DNA of 64,000 bases, taken from contig NZ_VOIQ01000010.1 in NCBI RefSeq assembly GCF_010470675.1, forward strand, positions 1-64,000, read 5' to 3'. Below the pieces are notes generated by a model that was not told the origin of the DNA, made no database searches, and saw only the letters and a list, made by a program, of their open reading frames with translations. The DNA comes from Desulfovibrio sp. JC010 (lineage in GTDB: Bacteria > Desulfobacterota > Desulfovibrionia > Desulfovibrionales > Desulfovibrionaceae). The translations under genes and the position numbers were made by a program. Below are positions 1 through 7,938 of the stretch, piece after piece (the first letter of the stretch is position 1; each line of letters begins with the position of its first letter).

Positions 1-92
1 TTTATCTTTCGAAGTAAATGGTTCTCAGGAACCAATTCTTCAATCGTAACCAACTCAACAGTGACTTGCTTTTGCTCAGGCTTTTTTAACAT
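1..92 (-). CDS. IS1182-type transposase, N-terminal fragment (cut by window edge)
   Basis: Reading leftward from the ATG at 92-90 gives a peptide beginning MLKKPEQKQVTVELVTIEEL and continuing VPENHLLRKI up to the window edge. The pattern of a valine-rich start, then (T/S)IE(D/E)LVP.(D/N)HLLRKID, is the signature start of IS1182/IS5-superfamily DDE transposases, as I recall the family. Only 30 codons are inside the window, so neither the DDE residues nor intactness can be judged. A hairpin (107-134) just upstream could shield the transposase from outside transcription, as many insertion sequences do. The exact IS end between 93 and 262 is not determined. The family call rests on this short N-terminus. 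Confidence 0.7.
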   Translation of the reverse strand, partial: MLKKPEQKQVTVELVTIEELVPENHLLRKI

Positions 93-106
93 GCAAACAA
101 TATAAA

Positions 107-134
107 AAAGTCCTCACCAAAAGGCGAGGACTTT
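107..134. terminator. Hairpin near insertion-sequence end
   Basis: AAAGTCCTC (107-115) pairs with GAGGACTTT (126-134), and A-runs/T-runs flank both arms. It lies 15 bases upstream of the transposase start and can act as a terminator against read-in transcription on the minus strand. Confidence 0.6.
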
Positions 135-146
135 GTCAGCAATCTG

Positions 147-181
147 AGGATAGCAGTCATATTGACTGCTATCCTTTTTTA
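147..181 (+). terminator. Rho-independent terminator
   Basis: A perfect 13-bp stem, AGGATAGCAGTCA (147-159) with TGACTGCTATCCT (163-175), has a 3-base loop and a following T-run. It separates the insertion sequence from the next gene. Confidence 0.75.
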
Positions 182-262
182 TTGCGCGCATGTAATGCCG
201 AAACTGGTTTTTTTCGAAAATATACATTATAATTAACAACAAAAAAATACAGGGAGGCAATC

Positions 263-688
263 ATGAAAAAAAATCTCTTTTCAATAATCATAATCTGTCT
301 TGCCTGCTCTTTATTGCTTACAATTTCGCCCGAAAAAGCTCTGGCCGAAGACAGCAAGTCATGCCCATGGCGAATTGCACAAATCGGTGTCGGCAAATGG
401 GGAAACGGCAAACAGAAAGCAACATTGTGGATCAAGGGATCGTTCCCCATCCTTCCGAAGTCCTCAGAAAGACCCGTATGGTACATCAACGACAGATATG
501 CCGGGCACGCACAGAACTTTTTCAATGATAAAGCCCTTCACAATGGAGCCCATTTACTTTCACCGGGGCAAAACACGATCAAAGTTCAATTCAATAAACC
601 ACCGTATGCCGGGACTTCTTCTACAAAGACCATCTCAAATTTCAGTTGGGATGGAATCGGACCGGGAGGATATAAATGGTTCCATTAA
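263..688 (+). CDS. Secreted protein of unknown function
   Basis: A 141-residue protein with a clear Sec signal peptide: MKKN, a hydrophobic core at about 6-22, and a probable cleavage after ALA near residue 28. The start is supported by AGGGAGG eight bases upstream. The mature part is small (about 113 residues), with basic and aromatic residues (repeated W, Y and K) and a single cysteine near its N-terminus, so no disulfide is expected. It ends in a glycine/aromatic tail (GIGPGGYKWFH). I do not recognise the family. It stands alone between the insertion-sequence end and the HxlR gene, which points in the opposite direction, so context gives no function. Likely periplasmic. Confidence 0.7.
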   Translation: MKKNLFSIIIICLACSLLLTISPEKALAEDSKSCPWRIAQIGVGKWGNGKQKATLWIKGSFPILPKSSERPVWYINDRYAGHAQNFFNDKALHNGAHLLSPGQNTIKVQFNKPPYAGTSSTKTISNFSWDGIGPGGYKWFH

Positions 689-718
689 TATAGAACTGAA
701 TCGCTGCGGCGATTCAGT

Positions 719-1057
719 CTACTCTTCAATCTGTTCCAGCTCCAGATTATCCACCGTCCACTTGTGGATCGCTTCCAGCAGGGGAAAAACGCTGTGCCCC
801 AGCCCGGTCAACGCGTACTCAACCCTCGGCGGAACTTCGGGGTAAACTTTACGCAACAGCAACCCGTCAGCTTCCATCTCCTTCAACTGCTGGGTCAGCA
901 TCTTCTGACTTACGCCGGGAACAATACGTTCCAATTCCTTATACCGGATCGGCTTTTCATGCAGATGCCACAGAATCAGGCTCTTCCACTTACCGCTGAT
1001 TATGCCCATGCCGACCTCAACCGGGCACCTGAACGGCTTGCCTTTGTACTTAATCAT
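719..1057 (-). CDS. HxlR-family transcriptional regulator
   Basis: A 112-residue winged-helix regulator. The CPVEVGMGIISGKWKSLILWHL start, the recognition segment around VSQKMLTQQLKEMEADGLL, and the wing with P.VEYALTGLG are diagnostic of HxlR/MarR-like redox or aldehyde sensors. The single N-terminal cysteine (about residue 11, in FRCPVEV) matches the conserved cysteine that senses electrophiles in several family members. The start at 1057 is preferred because GAGG precedes it by seven bases; a 12-residue upstream extension lacks such a site. It is divergent from the VOC-fold gene at 1207, the usual arrangement of a regulator and its target. Confidence 0.88.
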   Translation of the reverse strand: MIKYKGKPFRCPVEVGMGIISGKWKSLILWHLHEKPIRYKELERIVPGVSQKMLTQQLKEMEADGLLLRKVYPEVPPRVEYALTGLGHSVFPLLEAIHKWTVDNLELEQIEE

Positions 1058-1130
1058 ACAAACCTCAAAAAAAATTTCGCGCGCAATACCCACAAATCAC
1101 GCAATTCTTACCAATAGGTTCGCCACCTAC

Positions 1131-1159
1131 AAAATAGTGCCTTCTTGCACAAGTATTTT
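1131..1159. promoter_or_regulatory. Candidate HxlR operator
   Basis: An interrupted inverted repeat, AAAATA-GTGC-cttctt-GCAC-aag-TATTTT, lies between the divergent HxlR and VOC genes. Position and symmetry fit an operator. Binding is inferred, not shown. Confidence 0.4.
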
Positions 1160-1206
1160 AACAGGTTACTATCTCCTCAGTTCAAACAAAAACCAAGGAG
1201 AACAAC

Positions 1207-1704
<498 letters not shown>

Positions 1705-1727
1705 TCCAACCCGGAATATTTATTCTG

Positions 1728-1766
1728 AAAAGAGTGCTGCCCGCTATAGGTCGGCACTCTTTTTTA
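1728..1766 (+). terminator. Rho-independent terminator of the VOC gene
   Basis: AAAAGAGTGC (1728-1737) pairs with GCACTCTTTT (1754-1763), followed by a short T-run. Confidence 0.7.
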
Positions 1767-1797
1767 TATTGATTATATCACCACACTGCTGTAATTT

Positions 1798-1956
1798 GTC
1801 TCCCGGTCGGCAGTTCACCAAGGCGCCGTCGCCCCTTATCGGGGAGCTAAACCTGCCACACCATTATCCCGTTCGACACTTATCCCGTGCCGAGTCGGAA
1901 GGACGGCCACCGGCAATCCCTTTTCTTTGCGGTAGGCACAAAAGCAAGGATAAGAC
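1798..1956 (+). other. GC-rich, foldable leader ahead of the DUF2087 gene
   Basis: About 160 bases with several local stems: GGCAG...CTGCC enclosing CCCC-ttatc-GGGG, and GCCG...CGGC near 1890-1915. There is a near-repeat TTATCCCGT at about 1865 and 1880. It is more structured than other leaders here, but I cannot match it to a known riboswitch. Confidence 0.3.
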
Positions 1957-2475
1957 ATGTCCCGTACTCAACTTCCCCTCATCATCAACGATGTATCCGC
2001 ATTGTCGCGCAGCCTGCGCCGACAGCTGGAAGATGCCGGGCAGGTGCCCGGTCATGTGGAAATGATGAACCTGCTGGCCAAGGCCGGGGGTTACAAAAAC
2101 TTCCAGCACCTCAAGGCTGAACAGGCAAAACCGCAAAAACAGCAGCCGCTTTCCATCGACATGAAACGGGTAACCAAGGCGACCCGCTATTTTGACCTCA
2201 ACAGCCAACTCCGCTGCTGGCCCAAGAAATATAACCAGCGCATACTCTGCCTCTGGGTTCTGTGGTCGCGTCTTCCCGCCCGCACTGCAATGACCGAGCT
2301 GGAACTGGATGAAAAACTTATTCTGGCTCACAGCTTCTGCGACCATGCCATGCTTCGACGCTGGCTGGTGGACGAAGAACTGGTTTCGCGCACGCCGGAC
2401 GGACGCGAATACAAACGAATTGAAGCCCGCCCTCCCCTTGAGGCCGTGGAACTGATCAGACAGGTAAACCAATAA
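1957..2475 (+). CDS. DUF2087-domain protein
   Basis: A 172-residue protein with two parts. The N-terminal ~55 residues (LSRSLRRQLEDAGQVPGHVEMMNLLAKAGGYKNFQHLKA) form a short helical module often found ahead of DUF2087. The C-terminal part has the DUF2087 features: RYFD followed by a W, a TELELDEKL helix, then LRRWLVDEELVSRTPDGREYKRI, which looks like a winged-helix recognition unit. The fold suggests nucleic-acid binding, but the function is unknown. AAGGA lies six bases before the ATG. It is a single-gene unit with its own structured leader and a strong terminator. Confidence 0.8.
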   Translation: MSRTQLPLIINDVSALSRSLRRQLEDAGQVPGHVEMMNLLAKAGGYKNFQHLKAEQAKPQKQQPLSIDMKRVTKATRYFDLNSQLRCWPKKYNQRILCLWVLWSRLPARTAMTELELDEKLILAHSFCDHAMLRRWLVDEELVSRTPDGREYKRIEARPPLEAVELIRQVNQ

Positions 2476-2477
2476 AC

Positions 2478-2513
2478 AAAAGGGTGCCGGACTTAACAAT
2501 CCGGCACCCTTTT
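2478..2513. terminator. Bidirectional terminator
   Basis: A perfect stem (AAAAGGGTGCCGGA with TCCGGCACCCTTTT) lies between the convergent DUF2087 gene and the P-type ATPase gene, with A/T runs on both sides. Confidence 0.85.
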
Positions 2514-2535
2514 CAAATTTCATCAATATTTCAGA

Positions 2536-4653
2536 TCAAGCTTTACTGCTTTCAAGCCGCCCGGCGCGGAACATGGAATAGCCCACTAATCCGAAAGTGT
2601 TCAGGTTGTGAAGTACAGTGGATGCAAGCGGGGCCAGCAAGCCGGCAGAAGCAAGGGCGAACAGAGATGTATTCACAACAGCCCCCTGACGGTAGCAGTG
2701 ATCCAGAATACGGTGCTGGCGCAAAGCTATGCTCCGCGCAGCGCATATGGAACGCAAATCATTATTCATAATCACAGCCTGAGCACTCAGGCGGGCCAGT
2801 TCCCCGCCGTGACCCATGCAGATTCCCAGATCAGCGGCTATTAAGGCCGGGGCATCATTCACACCGTCGCCGACCACGGCAACCACTGCTCCCTGCGCTT
2901 TCAAATCCTGAACAATACTGGCCTTGTCTTCGGGAGCCAGCTCCCAATGCAACTCATCAATCCCGTCAAGACGTTCCTTTAACCTGCTGGCTGTCGTACA
3001 GTGATCCCCGGTGAGTACCACCACTTTTTTAATTCCTGTGCGCTTCAATTCCGCGATTACTTCACTGGATTCAGGACGGAGGGTATCGCGCATGGCGACA
3101 AGACCTATAACTTCTCCGCCACGGGCAACATATAAAACAATCTTGCCCTGAGAGCGCAACTGATCTGCACGCCGATCGATATCAGGACACTCCGGAGCGC
3201 AGTACTGTAAGACAAACCCTCTGCTGCCGACCAGAATTTCATGGCCGTCAGCCATGGCCCGGATTCCCTTTGAAACGACAAATTCCACATCGCTGACCGG
3301 GCTTAACTGCAATCCCTGTGATAGAGCTTCCTGCACCACCGCCTTTGCCAGCGGATGTTCATAGTGCTGCTCAATGCGGGCGGCAAGATTCAATACTTCC
3401 AAGCTGTCCCGGTTGCCGAAAGGGGCAACATCGGTGACCTGCATAAGGTTCCGGGTCAGGGTCCCGGTTTTATCGAAAACAACGGTATCCACCTTGGCAA
3501 AGGCATCAAGAGGACGCCCTCCCGCCAACAGCATGCCGGAACGGGCGGCGGCATAGATACTGCTTTTCACCGAAAAGCAGGCCGGAAATTTCACCGAGCA
3601 GACGTAATCAATGGAAGCCATGGAAGCTGTGCGGGACAAATCCCCGGTCAGGGCATAGGTCGCACCGCTGAGACCGAGAGTCACCGGAACAAGTTTGTCC
3701 GCAAGACGGTCGCCTTTCAGTTCCGGCAGGGATTTATCCTGAATAGCCTGCTCCAGAAAACGGTTGATCCGGGACATGGATGTTTCCGCCCCCACCTTGT
3801 CCGCCCGGACGCGGAGACGCCCGCTCTCCACCACTGAACCGGAAACGGCATGGCCGCCTATTTCCAGACAGACCGGAATGGACTCCCCGGTAATCATGCT
3901 TTTGTTGACCACGGCAGAACCGCCGACAACTTCACCGTCCACAGCCACCAATTCCCCGGCACCGAAAACAGCAATATCACCGCAACGCACACAATCAAAA
4001 GAAATTTCCACTTCAACACCGTCCCGCTCAACCCAGACAGCTTTCCTGCGGCTGCGGAACAGCTTTACCAAAAGTTCATTGGAGCGGATATCGTTACGTT
4101 GCTTGAGAAAATCCCCCAGAATACGCATGAATCCGATCACGGCAACAGCCGGGTAATTTTTCAAAACCAGACAAAGCCCCGCACTGAACCCGTCAAGAGA
4201 TTTGGCACTGATTCCGTGTGAAAACAAATTCTTCAGCCCCTCCCAAAGAATCGGTATTCCAACAGAAAAAGCGACATGCATCTGTAGTAACGAAGGCAAA
4301 AAAGGAGTTGCCGCAGCCATGAGCAGATGGGTTCCCACAGCAATTCTGGTTATGGGCTCACCCCTGTTCGAGGCAGCAGTGAAACTTTCCACAGGGAGGG
4401 TATTCAGGGCATGCACCAGCTGAGCAAAAATGTCTTCAAGGCGATCATGGCGTACAATCAGGCTCCCCGCATACAAATTCAAACGGACCTTGGTTATACC
4501 CGGAAATGAAGCCACATGGGCCTCCACATAATCCGGGTTCAGGATCACTTTGCTGAAACCGCTGCAGCGCACCCGTATGCGTCCCTGAATACAGTGCACC
4601 ACGCGCAAATCTTCCTCAGGAAAGAATGTACGCGTGCTGATCATTTGATTCAT
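2536..4653 (-). CDS. Heavy-metal P-type (P1B-like) ATPase
   Basis: A 705-residue ATP-driven metal pump of the inner membrane. The N-terminus carries a degenerate HMA-like ferredoxin fold (residues ~15-75) with no CxxC. Key P-ATPase motifs are present: ITGES (254-258), phosphorylation site DKTGTLT (394-400), the P1B-specific HP (433-434), TGD (548-550) and GDGVND (595-600). The transmembrane metal site is unusual. Where classical pumps have CPC/CPH, this protein has YVCSVKFPACF (350-360). Fewer N-terminal membrane helices are evident than in CopA. GGGAG lies seven bases before the ATG. The unusual motif means copper cannot be assumed; related pumps without CPC have been linked to manganese, iron or other metals. 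It is a monocistronic unit, with an inverted repeat at 4690-4710 upstream. Confidence 0.85.
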   Translation of the reverse strand: MNQMISTRTFFPEEDLRVVHCIQGRIRVRCSGFSKVILNPDYVEAHVASFPGITKVRLNLYAGSLIVRHDRLEDIFAQLVHALNTLPVESFTAASNRGEPITRIAVGTHLLMAAATPFLPSLLQMHVAFSVGIPILWEGLKNLFSHGISAKSLDGFSAGLCLVLKNYPAVAVIGFMRILGDFLKQRNDIRSNELLVKLFRSRRKAVWVERDGVEVEISFDCVRCGDIAVFGAGELVAVDGEVVGGSAVVNKSMITGESIPVCLEIGGHAVSGSVVESGRLRVRADKVGAETSMSRINRFLEQAIQDKSLPELKGDRLADKLVPVTLGLSGATYALTGDLSRTASMASIDYVCSVKFPACFSVKSSIYAAARSGMLLAGGRPLDAFAKVDTVVFDKTGTLTRNLMQVTDVAPFGNRDSLEVLNLAARIEQHYEHPLAKAVVQEALSQGLQLSPVSDVEFVVSKGIRAMADGHEILVGSRGFVLQYCAPECPDIDRRADQLRSQGKIVLYVARGGEVIGLVAMRDTLRPESSEVIAELKRTGIKKVVVLTGDHCTTASRLKERLDGIDELHWELAPEDKASIVQDLKAQGAVVAVVGDGVNDAPALIAADLGICMGHGGELARLSAQAVIMNNDLRSICAARSIALRQHRILDHCYRQGAVVNTSLFALASAGLLAPLASTVLHNLNTFGLVGYSMFRAGRLESSKA

Positions 4654-4689
4654 TTATTAACTCCCGGACAAACCGATTGCCATTAATAT

Positions 4690-4710
4690 TGACTTTCAAT
4701 TTCAAAGTCA
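4690..4710. promoter_or_regulatory. Inverted repeat upstream of the metal ATPase, candidate operator
   Basis: TGACTTT-caatttc-AAAGTCA is a perfect 7-7-7 inverted repeat 37 bases before the ATPase start. Its size resembles Fur/PerR or other metal-regulator sites, but the sequence is not a consensus I can assign. Confidence 0.4.
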
Positions 4711-4774
4711 TCAGATAACCAACATCCATTCCGGTGTCAATGAACCAAAGCCGGCCTCATTCCCTCTGTTTCCG

Positions 4775-5851
4775 CTATTTAAAACACAGGTAATGGCTGT
4801 TGAAACCGTCTTCAGGAATATCAGTCACCTCAATCCGGCTGAACCCGGCATCCCGGCACATGGAAACGGCTTTTTCACGGCCCCACATCATGCCCAGCCC
4901 GGTCCCGCCGCCCATGAGTCCTACAGGCATGCAGTGCATCAGACTCACCGCATAAAGAAACGGACCCATGGGGTGTTCCATATTCCCGCTAATTGAAGAA
5001 TCGGCCTTGATGTCGATCATGGAAAAAATCCCGCCGGGCTTGAGCTGATTATGTATGTTCTGCAAAGCAGCAAAGGGACGGGTCTGATCGTGGATGGAAT
5101 CAAAGGCGGTGATGTAATCAAACTGTTCCGGTTCAACATTATCTCCGGCGGCATCCTGAAGCTTGAAAGTAATATTCTCCAACCCCAAATCGGCCACCCG
5201 CTTGCGCCCGTTTTCCAGTGACTCTTCAGAAATATCGGTCCCGGTGAATTGTGAAGCAGGAAAAGCCTGTGCCATAACCTCAAGGGCGACACCCTCGGCA
5301 CATCCGATGTCACAGACGGAAATCCCCTTTTTCATACGCCGGACCATTTCCCCGCCCAGCACCGAGGGCAAAAAGGTCCGCACCAGCACCTCCCGGTGTT
5401 TTGCATCAGCCAGCTCTTCCATGAATGAATAAAATTTAGGGTAGCGTGCATATGGTATCCCCGCCCCGTCCTTCATGCCTTCCAGCACTCCCTGCCGGGC
5501 GCAATCAGTGAGCAGGGGGATTTCCTGTGTATAAACTCCGAGATTGGAATTGCCCCCGGAGCGGCAAAGAAAAGGGATGTACTCTTCAGGCAGTTCAAAC
5601 AACTCATTTCCCTGCCCGTCCGCGCTGACCTCAACAATCCCTCCGCAAACCATGACTCCCACCCACTCACGCAGATAACGCTCGCTGACACCTGCTTCAG
5701 CAGCGATTTCAGTGCACGAGGCAGGTCCGTCAATGCGGGACAAAGCTTCAAAAAGACCGGTCTCATAACCTATACCCATGGCCAGGTTAAGTGCCCCGTA
5801 GTTCAGGATATCGCACATTTTTTTGCTGAAGAGTTCAGCCTTAGCACCCAT
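4775..5851 (-). CDS. SAM-dependent methyltransferase with N-terminal winged helix (Rv2258c type)
   Basis: A 358-residue two-domain methyltransferase. Residues ~10-90 form a winged-helix dimerisation domain (ALNLAMGIGYETGLFEAL, then TEIAAEAGVSERYLREWVGVMVCGGIV). Residues ~160-358 are a Rossmann methyltransferase: motif I VCDIGCAEGVALEVMA, acidic loop FTGTDIS, motif II FDYITAFDSIHDQ, and LKPGGIFSMIDI. The C-terminal GLGMMWG segment is typical of the Rv2258c-like family. The substrate is unknown; the architecture resembles O-methyltransferases of small aromatic or polyketide-like compounds. It is divergent from the PAS kinase at 6034, with a 180-base AT-rich intergenic region. Confidence 0.85.
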   Translation of the reverse strand: MGAKAELFSKKMCDILNYGALNLAMGIGYETGLFEALSRIDGPASCTEIAAEAGVSERYLREWVGVMVCGGIVEVSADGQGNELFELPEEYIPFLCRSGGNSNLGVYTQEIPLLTDCARQGVLEGMKDGAGIPYARYPKFYSFMEELADAKHREVLVRTFLPSVLGGEMVRRMKKGISVCDIGCAEGVALEVMAQAFPASQFTGTDISEESLENGRKRVADLGLENITFKLQDAAGDNVEPEQFDYITAFDSIHDQTRPFAALQNIHNQLKPGGIFSMIDIKADSSISGNMEHPMGPFLYAVSLMHCMPVGLMGGGTGLGMMWGREKAVSMCRDAGFSRIEVTDIPEDGFNSHYLCFK

Positions 5852-6033
5852 TATATTTTCTCCATTTATGATTAATTTTCAAAATAAACTGATCCCTCTT
5901 AGTATTTCATGCCCCATCACTGCAATATTATTATAAAACACACCGACAGAGATTATTTGCATAATATCAAAAATAAGTTAATACTTGATCTGGACTAGAA
6001 ATAAAATGAGAACAACTGCTTAATGAGGTATTC

Positions 6034-7182
6034 ATGCACTTGACCACAGATTTTGCTCCTGCTGAACGCGCTCCGGTGATAAACCTTCAGGAGATGGCTG
6101 ACAGCCTGAGCACCGGACCGCATACGGCAATCCTGCATGCTTTGCCCATTCCCATAATAATTATCAATTCATATCGGCAGATTGTATTCTGTAACTCCGT
6201 GTTCCAATCCATAACCAAAACTGAAAACCCGCAACAGACAGTGGGACTCCGTCCGGGAGAAGCACTGGGCTGTATCCATGCCTTTGCCAATGAAGCAGGT
6301 TGCGGAACAAGCAAATTCTGCCGGGACTGCGGAGCAGCAGCTTCCATCATCAAATCACTTGCCGGTACTGTCCATTCTGAGGAATGCCGTATTTTGAGAC
6401 ATTCCCCGGAGTGTGACGAAGCACTGGACCTGCAGGTATTCACTTCTCCCTTTGAATACGAAGACGAAGATCTCATAATATTTACTGTTCTCGATATCAG
6501 CAGTGAAAAAAGAAAAAAGAATCTTGAGCGCCTGTTTTTCCATGACATTTTAAATCTCGCCACAGGCTTAAGATATGCATCACAGATGCTCTGCCGCAAC
6601 ACATCTTCAAGCGACACACGCAAACAATGCCTTAAAATGGACAACACCATTTCGCAGATGGTGGAAGAAATTCAAGCCCAAAGAGATGTTTCCAGAGCAG
6701 AAGACGGAAGCCTCAAAATCCCGTTCAAGCCGGTATCAAGCACAGGAACGCTGAAAAAAATACGGGCCATGTACAGCACCCATCCTCTCTGCGTTGACCG
6801 TCAGATATCCATCTCCAATGACTGCGATGAACTGTACTTCGATACGGAGTCAACAATCCTGATCAGGGCACTGGGCAACATGGTAAAAAACGGCCTTGAA
6901 GCCTCCGAACAGGATGAGACCGTCACCATAGGCTGCGAAAAAAAAGACGGGAGCATTCATTTTTGGGTACACAACAATTTTTATATACCCTCAAAAATCC
7001 AAAGACAGATTTTCAAACGATCCTTTTCCACCAAAGGAACAGGCAGAGGGCTTGGGACCTACAGCATGAAACTGCTGGTGGAAAAATACCTCAAGGGTCA
7101 GGTTCGTTTTGAATCCACCCCTGAGAAAGGAACTGTTTTTATCATTTCACTTCCTGAAAAACAGGAACAAGACACGGAGTAA
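6034..7182 (+). CDS. Cytoplasmic PAS sensor histidine kinase with four-cysteine cluster
   Basis: A 382-residue kinase with no transmembrane segment. The PAS domain (~25-155) carries a cysteine set C80-x9-C90-G-x4-C96-x2-C99-G-A, suited to binding zinc or an Fe-S cluster or to forming redox disulfides. The phosphoacceptor region has FFHDILNLATG with H170. The catalytic domain has N-box LGNMVKNGLEAS, and RSFSTKGTGRGLGTYS as ATP lid/G2 box. A paralogue with the same cysteine spacing and the same RSFSTKG.GRGLGTYS motif lies at 37760. The next gene, four bases downstream, is a SpoIIAA-like protein, so the two are probably cotranscribed. No response regulator is adjacent. The cysteine role is inference. 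Confidence 0.85.
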   Translation: MHLTTDFAPAERAPVINLQEMADSLSTGPHTAILHALPIPIIIINSYRQIVFCNSVFQSITKTENPQQTVGLRPGEALGCIHAFANEAGCGTSKFCRDCGAAASIIKSLAGTVHSEECRILRHSPECDEALDLQVFTSPFEYEDEDLIIFTVLDISSEKRKKNLERLFFHDILNLATGLRYASQMLCRNTSSSDTRKQCLKMDNTISQMVEEIQAQRDVSRAEDGSLKIPFKPVSSTGTLKKIRAMYSTHPLCVDRQISISNDCDELYFDTESTILIRALGNMVKNGLEASEQDETVTIGCEKKDGSIHFWVHNNFYIPSKIQRQIFKRSFSTKGTGRGLGTYSMKLLVEKYLKGQVRFESTPEKGTVFIISLPEKQEQDTE

Positions 7183-7185
7183 GCC

Positions 7186-7542
7186 ATGATTGAAATCATC
7201 GAGATCGCCCCCAAAGTTCTGGGCCTCAAGATCAAAGGCAAAATCCGCGAAGAAGACATGCAGAATATGATCTCCGTCTGTGAAAAAAAGATGGAAAGCG
7301 AAGAAAGGATCGCCGTTTATGTGGAGGTTGTGGAAATGGGAGGGATCACCTTTGACGCCCTCATCGAAGACCTTAAATTCGCCCTGCCCAACCTGAAACG
7401 CTTCTTTAAGAAAGCCGTGGTCTCGGAAAACAAATGGCACGAGCCGCTGATCAAAATCGGCGACAAGCTTTTTCCGTCCATAGAGGTGCGCCATTTCAGC
7501 CCTGAACAAAAAGATGAAGCCCTCAAATGGGTGCAGGAATAA
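7186..7542 (+). CDS. SpoIIAA-like (STAS-related) protein
   Basis: A 118-residue protein matching the SpoIIAA-like family: beta strand VLGLKIKGKI, then EEDMQNMISVCEKKME, IAVYVEVVEMGGITFDALIEDLKFAL, a basic KRFFKKAVVSENKW, and a terminal EVRHFSPEQKDEALKWVQE. Members are cytosolic and sometimes bind membranes or lipids. They lack a proven role, and the fold relates to anti-sigma antagonists. It starts four bases after the PAS kinase stop, which suggests a two-gene operon in which this protein is a partner or output. That link is inferred from position only. Confidence 0.8.
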   Translation: MIEIIEIAPKVLGLKIKGKIREEDMQNMISVCEKKMESEERIAVYVEVVEMGGITFDALIEDLKFALPNLKRFFKKAVVSENKWHEPLIKIGDKLFPSIEVRHFSPEQKDEALKWVQE

Positions 7543-7569
7543 TTTTTTATAACTTTCTGAAAAATTCTG

Positions 7570-7598
7570 TTGACAACTGGAGCGAGTATCTTTAGAAC
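7570..7598 (+). promoter_or_regulatory. Sigma-70 promoter of the tRNA-Val/tRNA-Asp operon
   Basis: TTGACA (7570-7575), a 17-base spacer and TAGAAC (7593-7598) lie 15 bases before tRNA-Val. The perfect -35 box suits a strong stable-RNA promoter. Confidence 0.65.
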
Positions 7599-7612
7599 TG
7601 ATTCCTCACTGA

Positions 7613-7688
7613 GGGCGGATAGCTCAGTTGGGAGAGCATCGGCCTTACAAGCCGAGGGTCACAGGTTCGAGCCCTGTTCCGCCTACCA
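7613..7688 (+). tRNA. tRNA-Val (anticodon UAC)
   Basis: A full cloverleaf: acceptor GGGCGGA with UCCGCCU (G1-U72 wobble), D arm GCTC...GAGC, anticodon stem TCGGC/GCCGA with loop CTTACAA, and T arm ACAGG-TTCGAGC-CCTGT. The 3' ACCA end is encoded. It is followed 42 bases later by tRNA-Asp, probably on the same transcript. Confidence 0.95.
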
Positions 7689-7698
7689 CCTCAGATAT

Positions 7699-7722
7699 TT
7701 AAACGTTGCTTAACACGTTTAA
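7699..7722 (+). repeat. Hairpin preceding tRNA-Asp copy 1
   Basis: TTAAACG-ttgcttaaca-CGTTTAA has a perfect 7-bp stem, eight bases before tRNA-Asp. The second tRNA-Asp copy carries the same loop with a one-pair compensatory change in the stem (14371-14394). Confidence 0.6.
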
Positions 7723-7730
7723 TATATAGC

Positions 7731-7798
<68 letters not shown>

Positions 7799-7807
<9 letters not shown>

Positions 7808-7860
7808 CTTTTCGCGGAGAAGCCATCAATCGTAAGATTGGTGGCTTTTTCTTTTTTGGG
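7799..7860 (+). repeat. att-like direct repeat, left (tRNA-Asp 3' end plus terminator)
   Basis: Sixty-two bases covering the tRNA-Asp 3' end and its terminator are repeated at 9822-9883 with five substitutions. This copy keeps a perfect terminator, so it is the functional end. Confidence 0.7.
7821..7858 (+). terminator. Terminator of the tRNA operon
   Basis: AGCCATCAATC pairs with GATTGGTGGCT around a GTAA loop, followed by a long T-rich tail. The same element follows tRNA-Asp copy 2. Confidence 0.85.
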
Positions 7861-7938
7861 CACGACAAAACAAGTCTGGAATTTTTTACAATTCACCGTT
7901 ATCCTCCCCACACAACTAAATCTGACACAGGATAAAAA

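Noticed and set aside
300-845. 181-codon + frame overlapping the secreted protein and the HxlR gene
   Set aside because: It lies in another frame across a signal-peptide protein and across the antisense of a clear HxlR gene, with no ribosome-binding site.
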